Shown piece by piece: positions 1 through 12,019 of a stretch of 64,000 nt of DNA (within the stretch, counting starts at the first letter, position 1; every line of letters begins with the position of its first letter). Source of the stretch: Balanoglossus misakiensis (taxonomy: Eukaryota; Hemichordata); the NCBI GenBank assembly GCA_040954595.2, contig CM082582.2, positions 1,984,001 to 2,048,000 of the forward strand, given 5' to 3'. The translations under genes were made by a program, and so were the position numbers. The notes beneath the pieces are model-generated. The model was not told the origin of the DNA, searched no databases, and saw nothing but the letters and a program-made list of their open reading frames with translations.

Positions 1-3000
1 CAAAACGCTGACAGAGGGAAAGATCTGTTAATGGCGGGATTTCTTCTCACACCGGGCTCTACGAACATTCAAAACGCTGACAGAGGGAAACGGCTGTTAA
101 TGGCGGGATTCCTTCTCACACTGGGCTCTACGAACATTCAAAACGCTGACAGAGGGAAACGGCTGTTAATGGTGGGATTCCTTCTCACACTGGGCTCTAC
201 GAACATTCAAAACGCTGACAGAAGTAAACATCTGTTAATGGTGGGATTTCTTCTCACACTGGGCTCTCCGAACATTCAAAACGCTGACGGAGGGAAACAT
301 CTGTTAATGGCGGGATTTCTTCTCACACCGGGCTCTACGAACATTCAAAACGCTGACAGAAGGAAACATCTGTTAATGGTGGGATTCCTTCTCACACTGG
401 GCTCTACGAACATTCAAAACGCTGACAGAAGGAAACATCTGTTAATGGTGGGATTTCTTCTCACACTGGGCTCTACGAACATTCAAAACGCTGAAAGAAG
501 GAAACAGCTGTTAATGGTGGGATGTCTTCTCACACTGGGCTCTACGAACATTCAAAACGCTGACAGAAGGATACAACTGTTAATGGCGTCAAAACGCTGA
601 CAGAGGGAAACATCTGTTAATGGCGGGATTTCTTTTCACACCGGGCTCTACGAACATTCAAAACGCTGACAGAGGGAAACGGCTGTTAATGGTGGGATTC
701 CTTCTCACACTGGGCTCTACGAACATTCAAAACGCTGACAGAGGGAAACGGTTGTTAATGGCGGGATTTCTTCTCACACTGGGCTCTACGAACATTCAAA
801 ACGCTGACAGAAGGAAACGGCTGTTAATGGCGGGATTTCTTCTCACACTGGGCTCTACGAAGATTCAAACCGCTGACAGAAGGAAACATCTGTTAATGGT
901 GGGATTTCTTCTCACACTGGGCTCTACGAAGATTCAAAACGGTGACAGAAGGAAACATCTGTTAATGGTGGGATTTCTTCTCACACTGGACTCTACGAAG
1001 ATTCAAACCACTGACAGAAGGAAACATCTGTTAATGGTGGGATTTCTTCTCACACTGGGCTCTACGAAGATTCAAAACGCTGACAGAAGGAAACATTTGT
1101 TAATGGTGGGATTTCTTCTCACACTGGGCTCTACGAAGATTCAAAACTGTGACAGAAGGAAACAGCTGTTAATGGTGGGATTTCTTCTCACACTGGGCTC
1201 TACGAACATTCAAAACGCTGACAGAAGGAAACATCTGTTAATGGTGGGATTTCTTCTCACACTGGGCTCTACGAACATTCAAAACGCTGACAGAAGGAAA
1301 CATCTGTTAATGGCGGGATGTCTTCTCACACTGGGCTCTACGAACATTCAAAACGCTGAAAGAAGGAAACGGCTGTTAATGGCGGGATGTCTTCTCACAC
1401 TTGGCTCTACGAACATTCAAAACGCTGACAGAAGGAAACATCTGTTAATGGCGGGATTTCTTCTCCCACTTGGCTCTACGAACATTCAAAACGCTGATAG
1501 AGGGAAACATCTGTTAATGGCGGGATTTCTTTTCACACCAGGCTCTACGAACATTCAAAACGCTGACAGAGGGAAACATCTGTTAATGGCGGGATTTCTT
1601 TTCACACCGGGCTCTACGAACATTCAAAACGCTGACAGAGGGAAACGGCTGTTAATGGCGGGATTCCTTCTCACACCGGGCTCTACGAACATTCAAAACG
1701 CTGACAGAGGGAAACGGTTGTTAATGGCGGGATTTCTTCTCACACTGGGCTCTACGAACATTCAAAACGCTGACAGAAGGAAACAGCTGTTAATGGTGGG
1801 ATTTCTTCTCACACTGGGCTCTACGAACATTCAAAACGCTGAAAGAAGGAAACAGCTGTTAATGGTGGGATGTCTTCTCACACTGGGCTCTACGAACATT
1901 CAAAACGCTGACAGAAGGATACAACTGTTAATGGCGGGATGTCTTCTCACACTTGGCTCTACGAAGATTCAAACCGCTGACAGAAGGAAACGGCTGTTAA
2001 TGGCGGGATGTCTTCTCACACTTGGCTCTACGAAGATTCAAACCGCTGACAGAAGGAAACGGCTGTTAATGGCGGGATGTCTTCTCACACTTGGCTTTAC
2101 GAAGATTCAAACCGCTGACAGAAGGAAACATCTGTTAATGGCGGGATTTCTTCTCACACTTGGCTCTACGAACATTCAAACCGCTGAAAGAAGGAAACAT
2201 CTGTTAATGGCGGGATTTCTTCTCACACCGGGCTCTACGAACATTCAAACCGCTGACAGAGGGAAACATCTGTTAATGGTGGGATTTCTTCTCACACCGG
2301 GCTGTACGAACATTCAAAACGCTGACAGAGGGAAACATCTGTTAATGGCGGGATTTCTTCTCACACCGGGCTCTACGAACATTCAAAACGCTGAGAGAGG
2401 GAAACGGCTGTTAATGGTGGGATTCCTTCTCACACTGGGCTCTACGAACATTCCAAACGCTGACAGAAGGAAACATCTGTTAATGGTGGGATTTCTTCTC
2501 ACACTGGGCTCTACGAACATTCAAAACGCTGACAGAGGGAAACGGCGGGCATCTGTTAATGGCGGGATTTCTTTTCACACCGGGCTCTACGAACATTCAA
2601 AACGCTGACAGAGGGAAACGGCTGCTAATGGTGGGATTCCTTCTCACACTGGGCTCTACGAACATTCAAAACGCTGACAGAGGGAAACGGCTGTTAATGG
2701 TGGGATTCCTTCTCACACTGGGCTCTACGAACATTCAAAACGCTGACAGAAGGAAACATCTGTTAATGGTGGGATTTCTTCTCACACTGGGCTCTCCGAA
2801 CATTCAAAACGCTGACAGAGGGAAACATCTGTTAATGGCGGGATTTCTTCTCACACCGGGCTCTACGAACATTCAAAACGCTGACAGAAGGAAACATCTG
2901 TTAATGGTGGGATTCCTTCTCACACTGGGCTCTACGAACATTCAAAACGCTGACAGAAGGAAACATCTGTTAATGGTGGGATTTCTTCTCACACTGGGCT

Positions 3001-3326
3001 CTACGAACATTCAAAACGCTGAAAGAAGGAAACAGCTGTTAATGGCGGGATGTCTTCTCACACTGGGCTCTACGAACATTCAAAACGCTGACAGAAGGAA
3101 ACAGCTGTTAATGGCGGGATGTCTTCTCACACTGGGCTCTACGAACATTCAAAACGCTGACAGAAGGAAACGGCTGTTAATGGCGGGATGTCTTCTCACA
3201 CTGGGCTCTACGAACATTCAAAACGCTGACAGAAGGAAACATCTGTTAATGGCGGGATGTCTTCTCACACTGGGCTCTACGAACATTCAAAACGCTGACA
3301 GAAGGATACAACTGTTAATGGCGTGA

Positions 3327-6300
3327 TGTCTTCTCACACTGGGCTCTACGAACATTCAAAACGCTGACAGAAGGAAACAGCTGTTAATGGCGGGATGTCT
3401 TCTCACACTGGGCTCTACGAACATTCAAAACGCTGATAGAAGGAAACAACTGTTAATGGCGGGATGTCTTCTCACACTGGGCTCTACGAAGATTCAAACC
3501 GCTGACAGAAGGATACAACTGTTAATGGCGGGATGTCTTCTCACACTGGGCTCTACGAAGATTCAAACCGCTGACAGAAGGGAACGGCTGTTAATGGCGG
3601 GATTTCTTCTCACACTGGGCTCAAAGAACAGTCAAAACGCTGACAGAAGGAAACATCTGTTAATGGCGGGATGTCTTCTCACACTGGGCTCTACGAAGAT
3701 TCAAACCGCTGACAGAAGGATACAACTGTTAATGGTGGGATTTCTTCTCACACTGGGCTCAAAGAACAGTCAAAACGCTGACAGAAGGAAACGGCTGTTA
3801 ATGGCGGGATGTCTTCTCACACTGGGCTCAAAGAACAGTCAAAACGCTGACAGAAGGAAACATCTGTTAATGGCGGGATGTCTTCTCACACTGGGCTCTA
3901 CGAAGATTCAAACCGCTGACAGAAGGATACAACTGCTAATGGTGGGATTTCTTCTCACACTGGGCTCTACGAAGATTCAAACCGCTGACAGAAGGAAACG
4001 GCTGTTAATGGCGGGATGTCTTCTCACACTGGGCTCTACGAAGATTGAAACCGCTGACAGAAGGAAATGGCTGTTAATGGCGGGATTTCTTCTCACACTG
4101 GGCTCTACGAAGATTCAAAACGCTGACAGAAGGAAACATCTGTTAATGGTGGGATTTCTTCTCACACTGGGCTCTACGAACATTCAAAACGCTGAAAGAA
4201 GGAAACAGCTGTTAATGGTGGGATGTCTTCTCACACTGGGCTCTACGAACATTCAAAACGCTGACAGAAGGATACAACTGTTAATGGCGGGATGTCTTCT
4301 CACACTGGGCTCTACGAACATTCAAAACGCTGACAGAAGGAAACAGCTGTTAATGGCGGGATGTCTTCTCACACTGGGCTCTACGAACATTCAAAACGCT
4401 GACAGAAGGAAACGGCTGTTAATGGCGGGATGTCTTCTCACACTGGGCTCTACGAACATTCAAAACGCTGACAGAAGGAAACATCTGTTAATGGCGGGAT
4501 GTCTTCTCACACTGGGCTCTACGAACATTCAAAACGCTGACAGAAGGATACAACTGTTAATGGCGTGATGTCTTCTCACACTGGGCTCTACAAACATTCA
4601 AAACGCTGACAGAAGGAAACAGCTGTTAATGGCGGGATGTCTTCTCACACTGGGCTCTACGAACATTCAAAACGCTGATAGAAGGAAACAACTGTTAATG
4701 GCGGGATGTCTTCTCACACTGGGCTCTACGAAGATTCAAACCGCTGACAGAAGGATACAACTGTTAATGGCGGGATGTCTTCTCACACTGGGCTCTACGA
4801 AGATTCAAACCGCTGACAGAAGGGAACGGCTGTTAATGGCGGGATTTCTTCTCACACTGGGCTCAAAGAACAGTCAAAACGCTGACAGAAGGAAACATCT
4901 GTTAATGGCGGGATGTCTTCTCACACTGGGCTCTACGAAGATTCAAACCGCTGACAGAAGGATACAACTGTTAATGGTGGGATTTCTTCTCACACTGGGC
5001 TCAAAGAACAGTCAAAACGCTGACAGAAGGAAACGGCTGTTAATGGCGGGATGTCTTCTCACACTGGGCTCAAAGAACAGTCAAAACGCTGACAGAAGGA
5101 AACATCTGTTAATGGCGGGATGTCTTCTCACACTGGGCTCTACGAAGATTCAAACCGCTGACAGAAGGAAACATCTGTTAATGGTGGGATTCCTTCTCAC
5201 ACTGGGCTCTACGAACATTCAAAACGCTGACAGAAGGAAACATCTGTTAATGGTGGGATTTCTTCTCACACTGGGCTCTACGAACATTCAAAACGCTGAA
5301 AGAAGGAAACAGCTGTTAATGGTGGGATGTCTTCTCACACTGGGCTCTACGAACATTCAAAACGCTGACAGAAGGATACAACTGTTAATGGCGGGATGTC
5401 TTCTCACACTGGGCTCTACGAACATTCAAAACGCTGACAGAAGGAAACAGCTGTTAATGGCGGGATGTCTTCTCACACTGGGCTCTACGAACATTCAAAA
5501 CGCTGACAGAAGGAAACAGCTGTTAATGGCGGGATGTCTTCTCACACTGGGCTCTACGAACATTCAAAACGCTGACAGAAGGAAACGGCTGTTAATGGCG
5601 GGATGTCTTCTCACACTGGGCTCTACGAACATTCAAAACGCTGACAGAAGGAAACATCTGTTAATGGCGGGATGTCTTCTCACACTGGGCTCTACGAACA
5701 TTCAAAACGCTGACAGAAGGATACAACTGTTAATGGCGTGATGTCTTCTCACACTGGGCTCTACGAACATTCAAAACGCTGACAGAAGGAAACAGCTGTT
5801 AATGGCGGGATGTCTTCTCACACTGGGCTCTACGAACATTCAAAACGCTGATAGAAGGAAACAACTGTTAATGGCGGGATGTCTTCTCACACTGGGCTCT
5901 ACGAAGATTCAAACCGCTGACAGAAGGATACAACTGTTAATGGCGGGATGTCTTCTCACACTGGGCTCTACGAAGATTCAAACCGCTGACAGAAGGAAAC
6001 GGCTGTTAATGGCGGGATTTCTTCTCACACTGGGCTCAAAGAACAGTCAAAACGCTGACAGAAGGAAACATCTGTTAATGGCGGGATGTCTTCTCACACT
6101 GGGCTCTACGAAGATTCAAACCGCTGACAGAAGGATACAACTGTTAATGGTGGGATTTCTTCTCACACTGGGCTCAAAGAACAGTCAAAACGCTGACAGA
6201 AGGAAACGGCTGTTAATGGCGGGATGTCTTCTCACACTGGGCTCAAAGAACATTCAAAACGCTGACAGAAGGAAACATCTGTTAATGGCGGGATGTCTTC

Positions 6301-6845
6301 TCACACTGGGCTCAAAGGACATTCAAAACGGTGACAGAACGATACAACTGTTAATGGCGGGATGTCTTCTCACACCGGGCTCAAAGAACATTCAAAACGC
6401 TGACAGAAGGAAACAGCTGTTAATGGCGGGATGTCTTCTCACACTGGGCTCTACGAAGATTGAAACCGCTGACAGAAGGAAATGGCTGTTAATGGCGGGA
6501 TTTCTTCTCACACTGGGCTCTACGAAGATTCAAAACGCTGACAGAAGGAAACATCTGTTAATGGTGGGATTTCTTCTCACACTGGGCTCTACGAACATTC
6601 AAAACGCTGAAAGAAGGAAACAGCTGTTAATGGTGGGATGTCTTCTCACACTGGGCTCTACGAACATTCAAAACGCTGACAGAAGGATACAACTGTTAAT
6701 GGCGGGATGTCTTCTCACACTGGGCTCTACGAACATTCAAAACGCTGACAGAAGGAAACAGCTGTTAATGGCGGGATGTCTTCTCACACTGGGCTCTACG
6801 AACATTCAAAACGCTGACAGAAGGATACAACTGTTAATGGCGTGA
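3327..6845 (+). repeat. Higher-order repeat blocks of 18, 17 and 16 monomers
   Basis: A rare variant monomer containing ATGGCGTGA recurs with its stop ending at 3,326, 4,568, 5,741 and 6,845. The spacings are 1,242, 1,173 and 1,104 bp, exactly 18, 17 and 16 monomers. The order of other variant monomers (TCAAAGAACAGTC, GATTGAAACC, GGATACAACTG types) is also shared between blocks. This shows block-wise amplification in which each successive block differs by one monomer, as expected from unequal exchange. Confidence 0.9.
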
Positions 6846-7933
6846 TGTCTTCTCACACTGGGCTCTACGAACATTCAAAACGCTGACAGAAGGAAACAGC
6901 TGTTAATGGCGGGATGTCTTCTCACACTGGGCTCTACGAACATTCAAAACGCTGATAGAAGGAAACAACTGTTAATGGCGGGATGTCTTCTCACACTGGG
7001 CTCTACGAAGATTCAAACCGCTGACAGAAGGATACAACTGTTAATGGCGGGATGTCTTCTCACACTGGGCTCTACGAAGATTCAAACCGCTGACAGAAGG
7101 GAACGGCTGTTAATGGCGGGATTTCTTCTCACACTGGGCTCAAAGAACAGTCAAAACGCTGACAGAAGGAAACATCTGTTAATGGCGGGATGTCTTCTCA
7201 CACTGGGCTCTACGAAGATTCAAACCGCTGACAGAAGGATACAACTGTTAATGGTGGGATTTCTTCTCACACTGGGCTCAAAGAACAGTCAAAACGCTGA
7301 CAGAAGGAAACGGCTGTTAATGGCGGGATGTCTTCTCACACTGGGCTCAAAGAACAGTCAAAACGCTGACAGAAGGAAACATCTGTTAATGGCGGGATGT
7401 CTTCTCACACTGGGCTCTACGAAGATTCAAACCGCTGACAGAAGGATACAACTGTTAATGGTGGGATTTCTTCTCACACTGGGCTCTACGAAGATTCAAA
7501 CCGCTGACAGAAGGATATGGCTGTTAATGGCGGGATGTCTTCTCACACTGGGCTCAAAGAACATTCAAAACGCTGACAGAAGGAAACATCTGTTAATGGC
7601 GGGATGTCTTCTCACACTGGGCTCAAAGGACATTCAAAACGCTGACAGAACGATACAACTGTTAATGGCGGGATGTCTTCTCACACCGGGCTCAAAGAAC
7701 ATTCAAAACGCTGACAGAAGGAAACAGCTGTTAATGGCGGGATGTCTTCTCACACTGGGCTCTACGAAGATTGAAACCGCTGACAGAAGGAAATGGCTGT
7801 TAATGGCGGGATTTCTTCTCACACTGGGCTCTACGAAGATTCAAAACGCTGACAGAAGGAAACATCTGTTAATGGCGGGATGTCTTCTCACACTGGGCTC
7901 AAAGAACATTCAAAACGCTGACAGAAGGAAACA

Positions 7934-7942
7934 TCTGTTAAT
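7934..7942 (+). repeat. Target-site duplication, 5' side of LINE copy 1
   Basis: The last nine satellite bases before the LINE are TCTGTTAAT. The same nine bases restart the satellite after the LINE tail at 12,011. An extra A may belong to either the tail or the duplication. Confidence 0.85.
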
Positions 7943-8440
7943 CTGCAAGAGATTGTTCGCCTGAGCACGGCGAAAGCAGAAATGGAGGACCGATCAAAGC
8001 GAAACAACATTGTTCTCCGCGGAGTGGAAGAAGACGGAAACGAGTCGTGGGAGGACACCGAACAGAAGGTAAAGGCCATACTATCAGAGAAAATGAACAT
8101 AACAGAGAGTATCGAGTTCGAAAGAGTACACAGAATGAAAGGTAGACCCGGCAGCAACAGACCGATAGTGGCAATGTGCAGCACATTTAAAGACAGAGAA
8201 AAGATCTTGTCCAAGAAGAAAGAGCTCCGCGGCACGGACATTTTTGTTGATGAACACTACTCAAGCGAGACGAGTTTCATCAGGAAGAAACTATTCGGTA
8301 AGCGTAAAGAACTTAACAGTAAAAACATAAAGGCCTTTGTAAACTACAAGACACTTGTGGCCTATGAGAACGGAACCAAGAGACTGTACAGCTATGATGA
8401 AAAGACTGACACGGTAATTACAAATGATCGCCCGAGATAG
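7943..8440 (+). pseudogene. LINE ORF1 protein, N-terminally truncated (copy 1)
   Basis: The frame is open from the insertion junction to a TAG at 8,438-8,440. The first residues, LQEIVRLSTAKAEMEDRSKR, look like the end of a coiled coil, so the N-terminal trimerisation part is missing. The internal ATG at 7,982 is probably not the original start. The following RNNIVLRGVEEDG matches the start of the RRM-like domain of L1-type ORF1 proteins. The later region (FKDREKILSKKKELRGTDIFV, roughly residues 75-95 from that ATG) matches the C-terminal domain that helps bind RNA. In the family, ORF1p trimers coat element RNA and act as chaperones in the retrotransposition particle. Upstream, an in-frame TGA at 7,919-7,921 in the satellite prevents any fusion with it. 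The truncation makes a working protein unlikely. Confidence 0.82.
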
Positions 8441-11400
8441 GGCGGTGGCCAAGGCCAAGTAGGACACTTTGAAAATAAAAATCTTTGCTTGCTTTCATGG
8501 AACGTACAAGGTTTATCCCGTAAATTGCATGATAACTCCATTGTTGAATATTTCAACCAATTTGATATAGTCTGTACCGTAGAAACCTGGTTTCAAAAGA
8601 AATTATTGTCAGACAAAGTTTTACAGGGTTATAAATCATACCATTCTTGCAGAGAAAAAATGTCCCGTACCGGCAGATGCGCAGGTGGTGTTTCCGTCTT
8701 TGTTAAAAATTGGTGTTTGACAGGTATTTCTAGACTGACCAGATTCAATTTTTCTTATGCTAAATGGTAACAAGTTTGGCTTCTCAAAAAATGTTATTTT
8801 GGGATGTCTGTACATCCCACCAGATGGTTCCAAGAGCTACAATTTTGAAAAAAATGGGATCGAAATGCTGGGAAATCAGATTTCAGATCTGCAAGTAAAC
8901 TATCCCGATAGTCATCTGTTTCTAATGGGCGATTTCAACGCAAGAACGGCACAAGATTATGATTATATTATCAATGATTCTATTCAACATGTACCTGTAG
9001 CATTTGATAATTATGAGGTTGATGAATTTGATATAGAACGTAAATCGAAAGATGGTGTGAGTAATACTTTTGGAAGAAGATTATTAGAATTGTGCAGGGA
9101 TCACTCCATTCATTTTTTGAATGGAAGATGTGGGAGGGATCTGGCTGGTAACTTTACTTGTATTGCTAACAGGGGGACCAGTGTAGTGGATTATATGATT
9201 GTGTCCAGTGATTTATTTAAACATGTTTCAGATTTTAATGTTGAAGATAGGAGTGACTCTGATCACTTCCCTTTGTCGTGTACCATGAATATTGAATTGT
9301 CATGTCTTCCTGAAAATACACAAAGAGTCCAAGGCTCAGATTTTCACGACTATACATTTTTTAAGTGGGATAATGAGAAAAGGGGTAAATTTAATGAAAA
9401 GGTCACCTCAACGGAGGGTCAACAACGTATCAGTTGTATTCTTGATTCCGGGAGGGATGATATAAATGAGTTGACTTCAAAAGTGTATGCTTTATTGACA
9501 TGGGCTGCAGCAGGCTTCCATAAGTTTACTGTCAAGACTAGGAATGTTACAAAGAGAGTATTGCAGCCAAAATGGTTCAACAAAGATTGTGAAATAGGTA
9601 AAATGAATATGTACAAAGCCCTCCGTTATTTCAGAGATTTAAATGACCAGGAGAGTTTAAAAAATTATAAGGATCGCAAGGAAACGTTTAAATCTCTGTG
9701 TAGAATCAACAAAGAAAATTTTTATTCTTCATTCTGTAACAATGGGGAGAACATTTGGAAACGAGTTAAATATTTTAAGGGGGGCCAAAAACCCCTCTCC
9801 AATATCTCAGCTGCTGACTGGATGGAGCACTTTGATAAATTGCACAACCCTGTTTACCAGAAAACCAAATTTGATATCAGTGTGGAAAATTTTCTTGAAA
9901 CCATTGAATTCTCTCACGAAGATGAAACCCCCAATGAGGACATTCTCAACCATCCTATTAGCAACGATGAGATATTGTATGCTTTGGATATGCTTAAAAC
10001 TGGTAAATCACCTGGTCCTGATGGCTTACCAAATGAATTTTACAGAGATGCTAAAAATAGTCTTATGCCTGTATTACACTTTATGTTTAATGCCATTTTT
10101 GATGCTGGTGTATTTCCAAGAGACTGGAGTATGGGTATCATAGTCCCGCTACATAAGAAGGGTAGTTTTCATGACCCAAATAATTTCCGAGGCATAACGC
10201 TTCTGGACTCGATTGGTAAAATTTTTACTTTTATCTTGAACCAGAGATTGACTAAATGGGCAGAGATGATCGGTTGCATTACTGAGTGTCAGACTGGCTT
10301 CAGACGTGGTTATAGCACCATTGATAACATCTTTACGTTACATGTCATGGTTCAAAAGTATCTTTGTAGATCAAGGGGACGCTTTTATTGTGCATTTATA
10401 GATTTCAGTAAGGCTTTCGACACTGTAAATCACAATTTGTTGCTGTACAGACTGTCCACTGAGGGTGTACAGGGTAAAATGTTTAATATTCTTAAGTCAA
10501 TGTACCATGGGCTTAAATCCTGTGTAAAATCCCAACAAGGGAGAACTAACTATTTTCAGTGTTCTGTTGGCGTGCGTCAGGGATGCATGTTGAGTCCCTT
10601 TTTGTTTTCACTTTTTATAAATGAATTAAATACCATGTTAGAAAATTCGGACCAGGGAGGTATACAACTGACACAAGATTTGTACGATTTATTTTCACTT
10701 TTGTATGCTGACAATGTAACAATATTTAGTGACACCCCAGGACGATTACAAAATCTGCTTCGAGTTTTAGAGTCTTTCTGTGCTAAGTGGAAAATGAATG
10801 TAAATCTTAACAAATCACATGTCATTGTTTTTAGGCGAGGGGGCATTCTGAAAAAGAGTGAAAAATGGGTTTTTAATGGACAAAAAGTGAAAACTGTAAG
10901 TTATTACAAATACCTTGGGCTTATGATATCTAGTCGTAATGTTTGGAGTAAAGCTGTACTTACCTTAGCAGATCAAGCTAGGAAAGCTATGGGTTGTATT
11001 CTCTGTATGATTAGAAATACTTGTCCTTTGACTTTTCAAGAATACTTTAAGCTTTTTGATACCATGGTATTACCAATTTTGACATATGGGGCTGAAATTT
11101 GGGGTTACCGCATGTATAGTGTAGTTGAACGAGTCCACCTTAAATACTGTAAAGCTTTCATGGGAATCAAATCTACTACCCCGGATGTCTTTGTTTTAGG
11201 GGAATGTGGTAGATTCCCAATTTTCATACATAGTTTTAAAAAGGTTTTATCATATTGGTATAAACTTCTAAATATGCCCCAAAACAGAATTGCTAAGCAT
11301 GCATATCAGCTAGCTATATCACTCGATGAAAATAACAAAGAATCCTGGGCTACCCATGTTAAACATTTACTTTGTGAGCATGGTTTTGGGGAAGTCTGGT

Positions 11401-11903
11401 TTTGGCAAGGTCCGGGAGATTTCAATGTCTTCCTCCAACATTTTACACAAAGAGCTATGGATATTTTTAAACAAAACTGGCATGCAGAAGTGTGTAGTAA
11501 AGACAAACTCCGTGTGTATTGTAATTTTAAATTTTTATTCCACACAGAAGATTATTTAACATCGAACATGTTCTTCAGGTTCAAGAGAGCACTTGCCTGT
11601 CTCAGAAGCTCTGGGCTAGATCTAGAAATTGAAAAAGGTAGAGCCCAGGGCGTTGCCCTCGAAGATAGAATATGTCAAATTTGTGACTCACATGAAATAG
11701 AGAACGAATTCCATTTCATTTGTATTTGCCCTTTATATCACAATTTAAGACTCCAACATTTACCACAGTGGTCTTATTCACAGCCAACGATTGAAAAGTT
11801 TTATGCACTAATGTCTTCCTCCAATAATACTGTCATTTTCAAGCTGGCACTATTTGTATATAAGGCGTATAAATTGAGAGAAGAAATCTTTATAAACATG
11901 TAA
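8441..11903 (+). pseudogene. LINE ORF2 endonuclease/reverse transcriptase, frameshifted, YADN active site (copy 1)
   Basis: Two frames carry ORF2. The first (to 8,770) is in frame with ORF1 after its TAG, has no ATG before the endonuclease, and gives LSWNVQG, CTVETW and GGVSVFV. The second (8,757-11,903, 1,048 residues) continues with LGCLYIPP, GDFNAR (58-63) and SDH (168-170), the AP-endonuclease catalytic motifs. Reverse-transcriptase motifs follow: FRGITLLDS (about 477), FIDFSKAFD (547, first catalytic Asp549), GVRQGCMLSP (605), YADN (650-653), LNKSHVIVF (684) and YKYLGLM (717). A knuckle CQICD...HFICICPLY lies at about 973-994. The family nicks target DNA and copies its RNA there. Two defects are visible: the frame break near 8,739-8,770, and Asp to Asn in the second Asp of YADD (codon 10,713-10,715). 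The second is expected to abolish polymerisation. Confidence 0.92.
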
Positions 11904-12010
11904 AGTACTCACTCTCATGATGTATATATTTTTTGTATTTATAATCTAATGTTGCAATATGGGCCGGAGGCCTTTAAGAGCAATAAATATATATATATAT
12001 ATATATAAAA
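11904..12010 (+). other. LINE 3' UTR, stem-loop and (TA)n tail (copy 1)
   Basis: After the ORF2 stop about 85 bp remain. They include GGCCGGAGGCC at 11,962-11,972, which can form a 4-bp stem with a GGA loop, then an AATAAA-like signal (11,983-11,988) and a (TA)n run ending in AAAA. Short hairpins and simple-repeat tails at LINE 3' ends commonly serve recognition by the element's own reverse transcriptase. The TA tract is 19 nt here and 17 nt in copy 2. Confidence 0.75.
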
Positions 12011-12019
12011 TCTGTTAAT
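12011..12019 (+). repeat. Target-site duplication, 3' side of LINE copy 1
   Basis: TCTGTTAAT directly follows the AAAA end of the LINE tail and restarts the satellite in the phase at which it was broken at 7,942. Confidence 0.85.

Larger units (their letters stand above)
1..7942 (+). repeat. 69-bp satellite array, segment 1 (about 115 monomers)
   Basis: Head-to-tail 69-bp monomers fill this stretch and are cut by the window start. A typical monomer begins ATGGCGGGATTTCTTCTCAC and ends near GAAACATCTGTTA. Since 69 is 23 codons, one of six frames stays open over many units, reading MAGFLLTLGS...NADRRKHLL again and again; the other five carry a stop in each unit. Monomers differ mostly by substitutions at fixed sites (TTT/TGT, GCG/GTG, CTG/CCG, AAC/AAG, AGG/GGG, CAT/CGG/CAG). 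Most of these change the amino acid, so the pattern looks like drift plus homogenisation rather than a conserved protein. Length changes are few: a 32-bp deletion near 590 and a 7-bp insertion near 2,545. I call it satellite DNA, not a gene. Confidence 0.95.
7943..12010 (+). mobile_element. LINE (non-LTR retrotransposon), 5'-truncated, copy 1
   Basis: A 4,068-bp non-LTR retrotransposon is inserted in the satellite in the same direction as its open frame. In order it holds the end of an ORF1 coiled coil, an L1-type ORF1 nucleic-acid-binding region, an AP-type endonuclease, a reverse transcriptase, a C-terminal cysteine/histidine knuckle, a short 3' UTR and a (TA)n tail. It begins abruptly inside ORF1, so its 5' end was lost at integration, which is usual for target-primed reverse transcription. 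It is flanked by TCTGTTAAT direct repeats. I see no RNase H domain. The clade (CR1/L2-like against L1/Tx1-like) cannot be settled by eye: ORF1 is L1-like while the simple-repeat tail recalls CR1/L2. Confidence 0.93.

Noticed and set aside
7888-8241. Minus-strand frames opposite LINE ORF1 (also 14,104-14,457, 10,577-10,846, 11,306-11,545)
   Set aside because: They are shadows of the LINE coding strand, with no domain similarity.
9742-10143. 133-codon plus-strand frame inside LINE ORF2 (also 15,958-16,359)
   Set aside because: It is an alternative frame within the strongly supported reverse-transcriptase frame.
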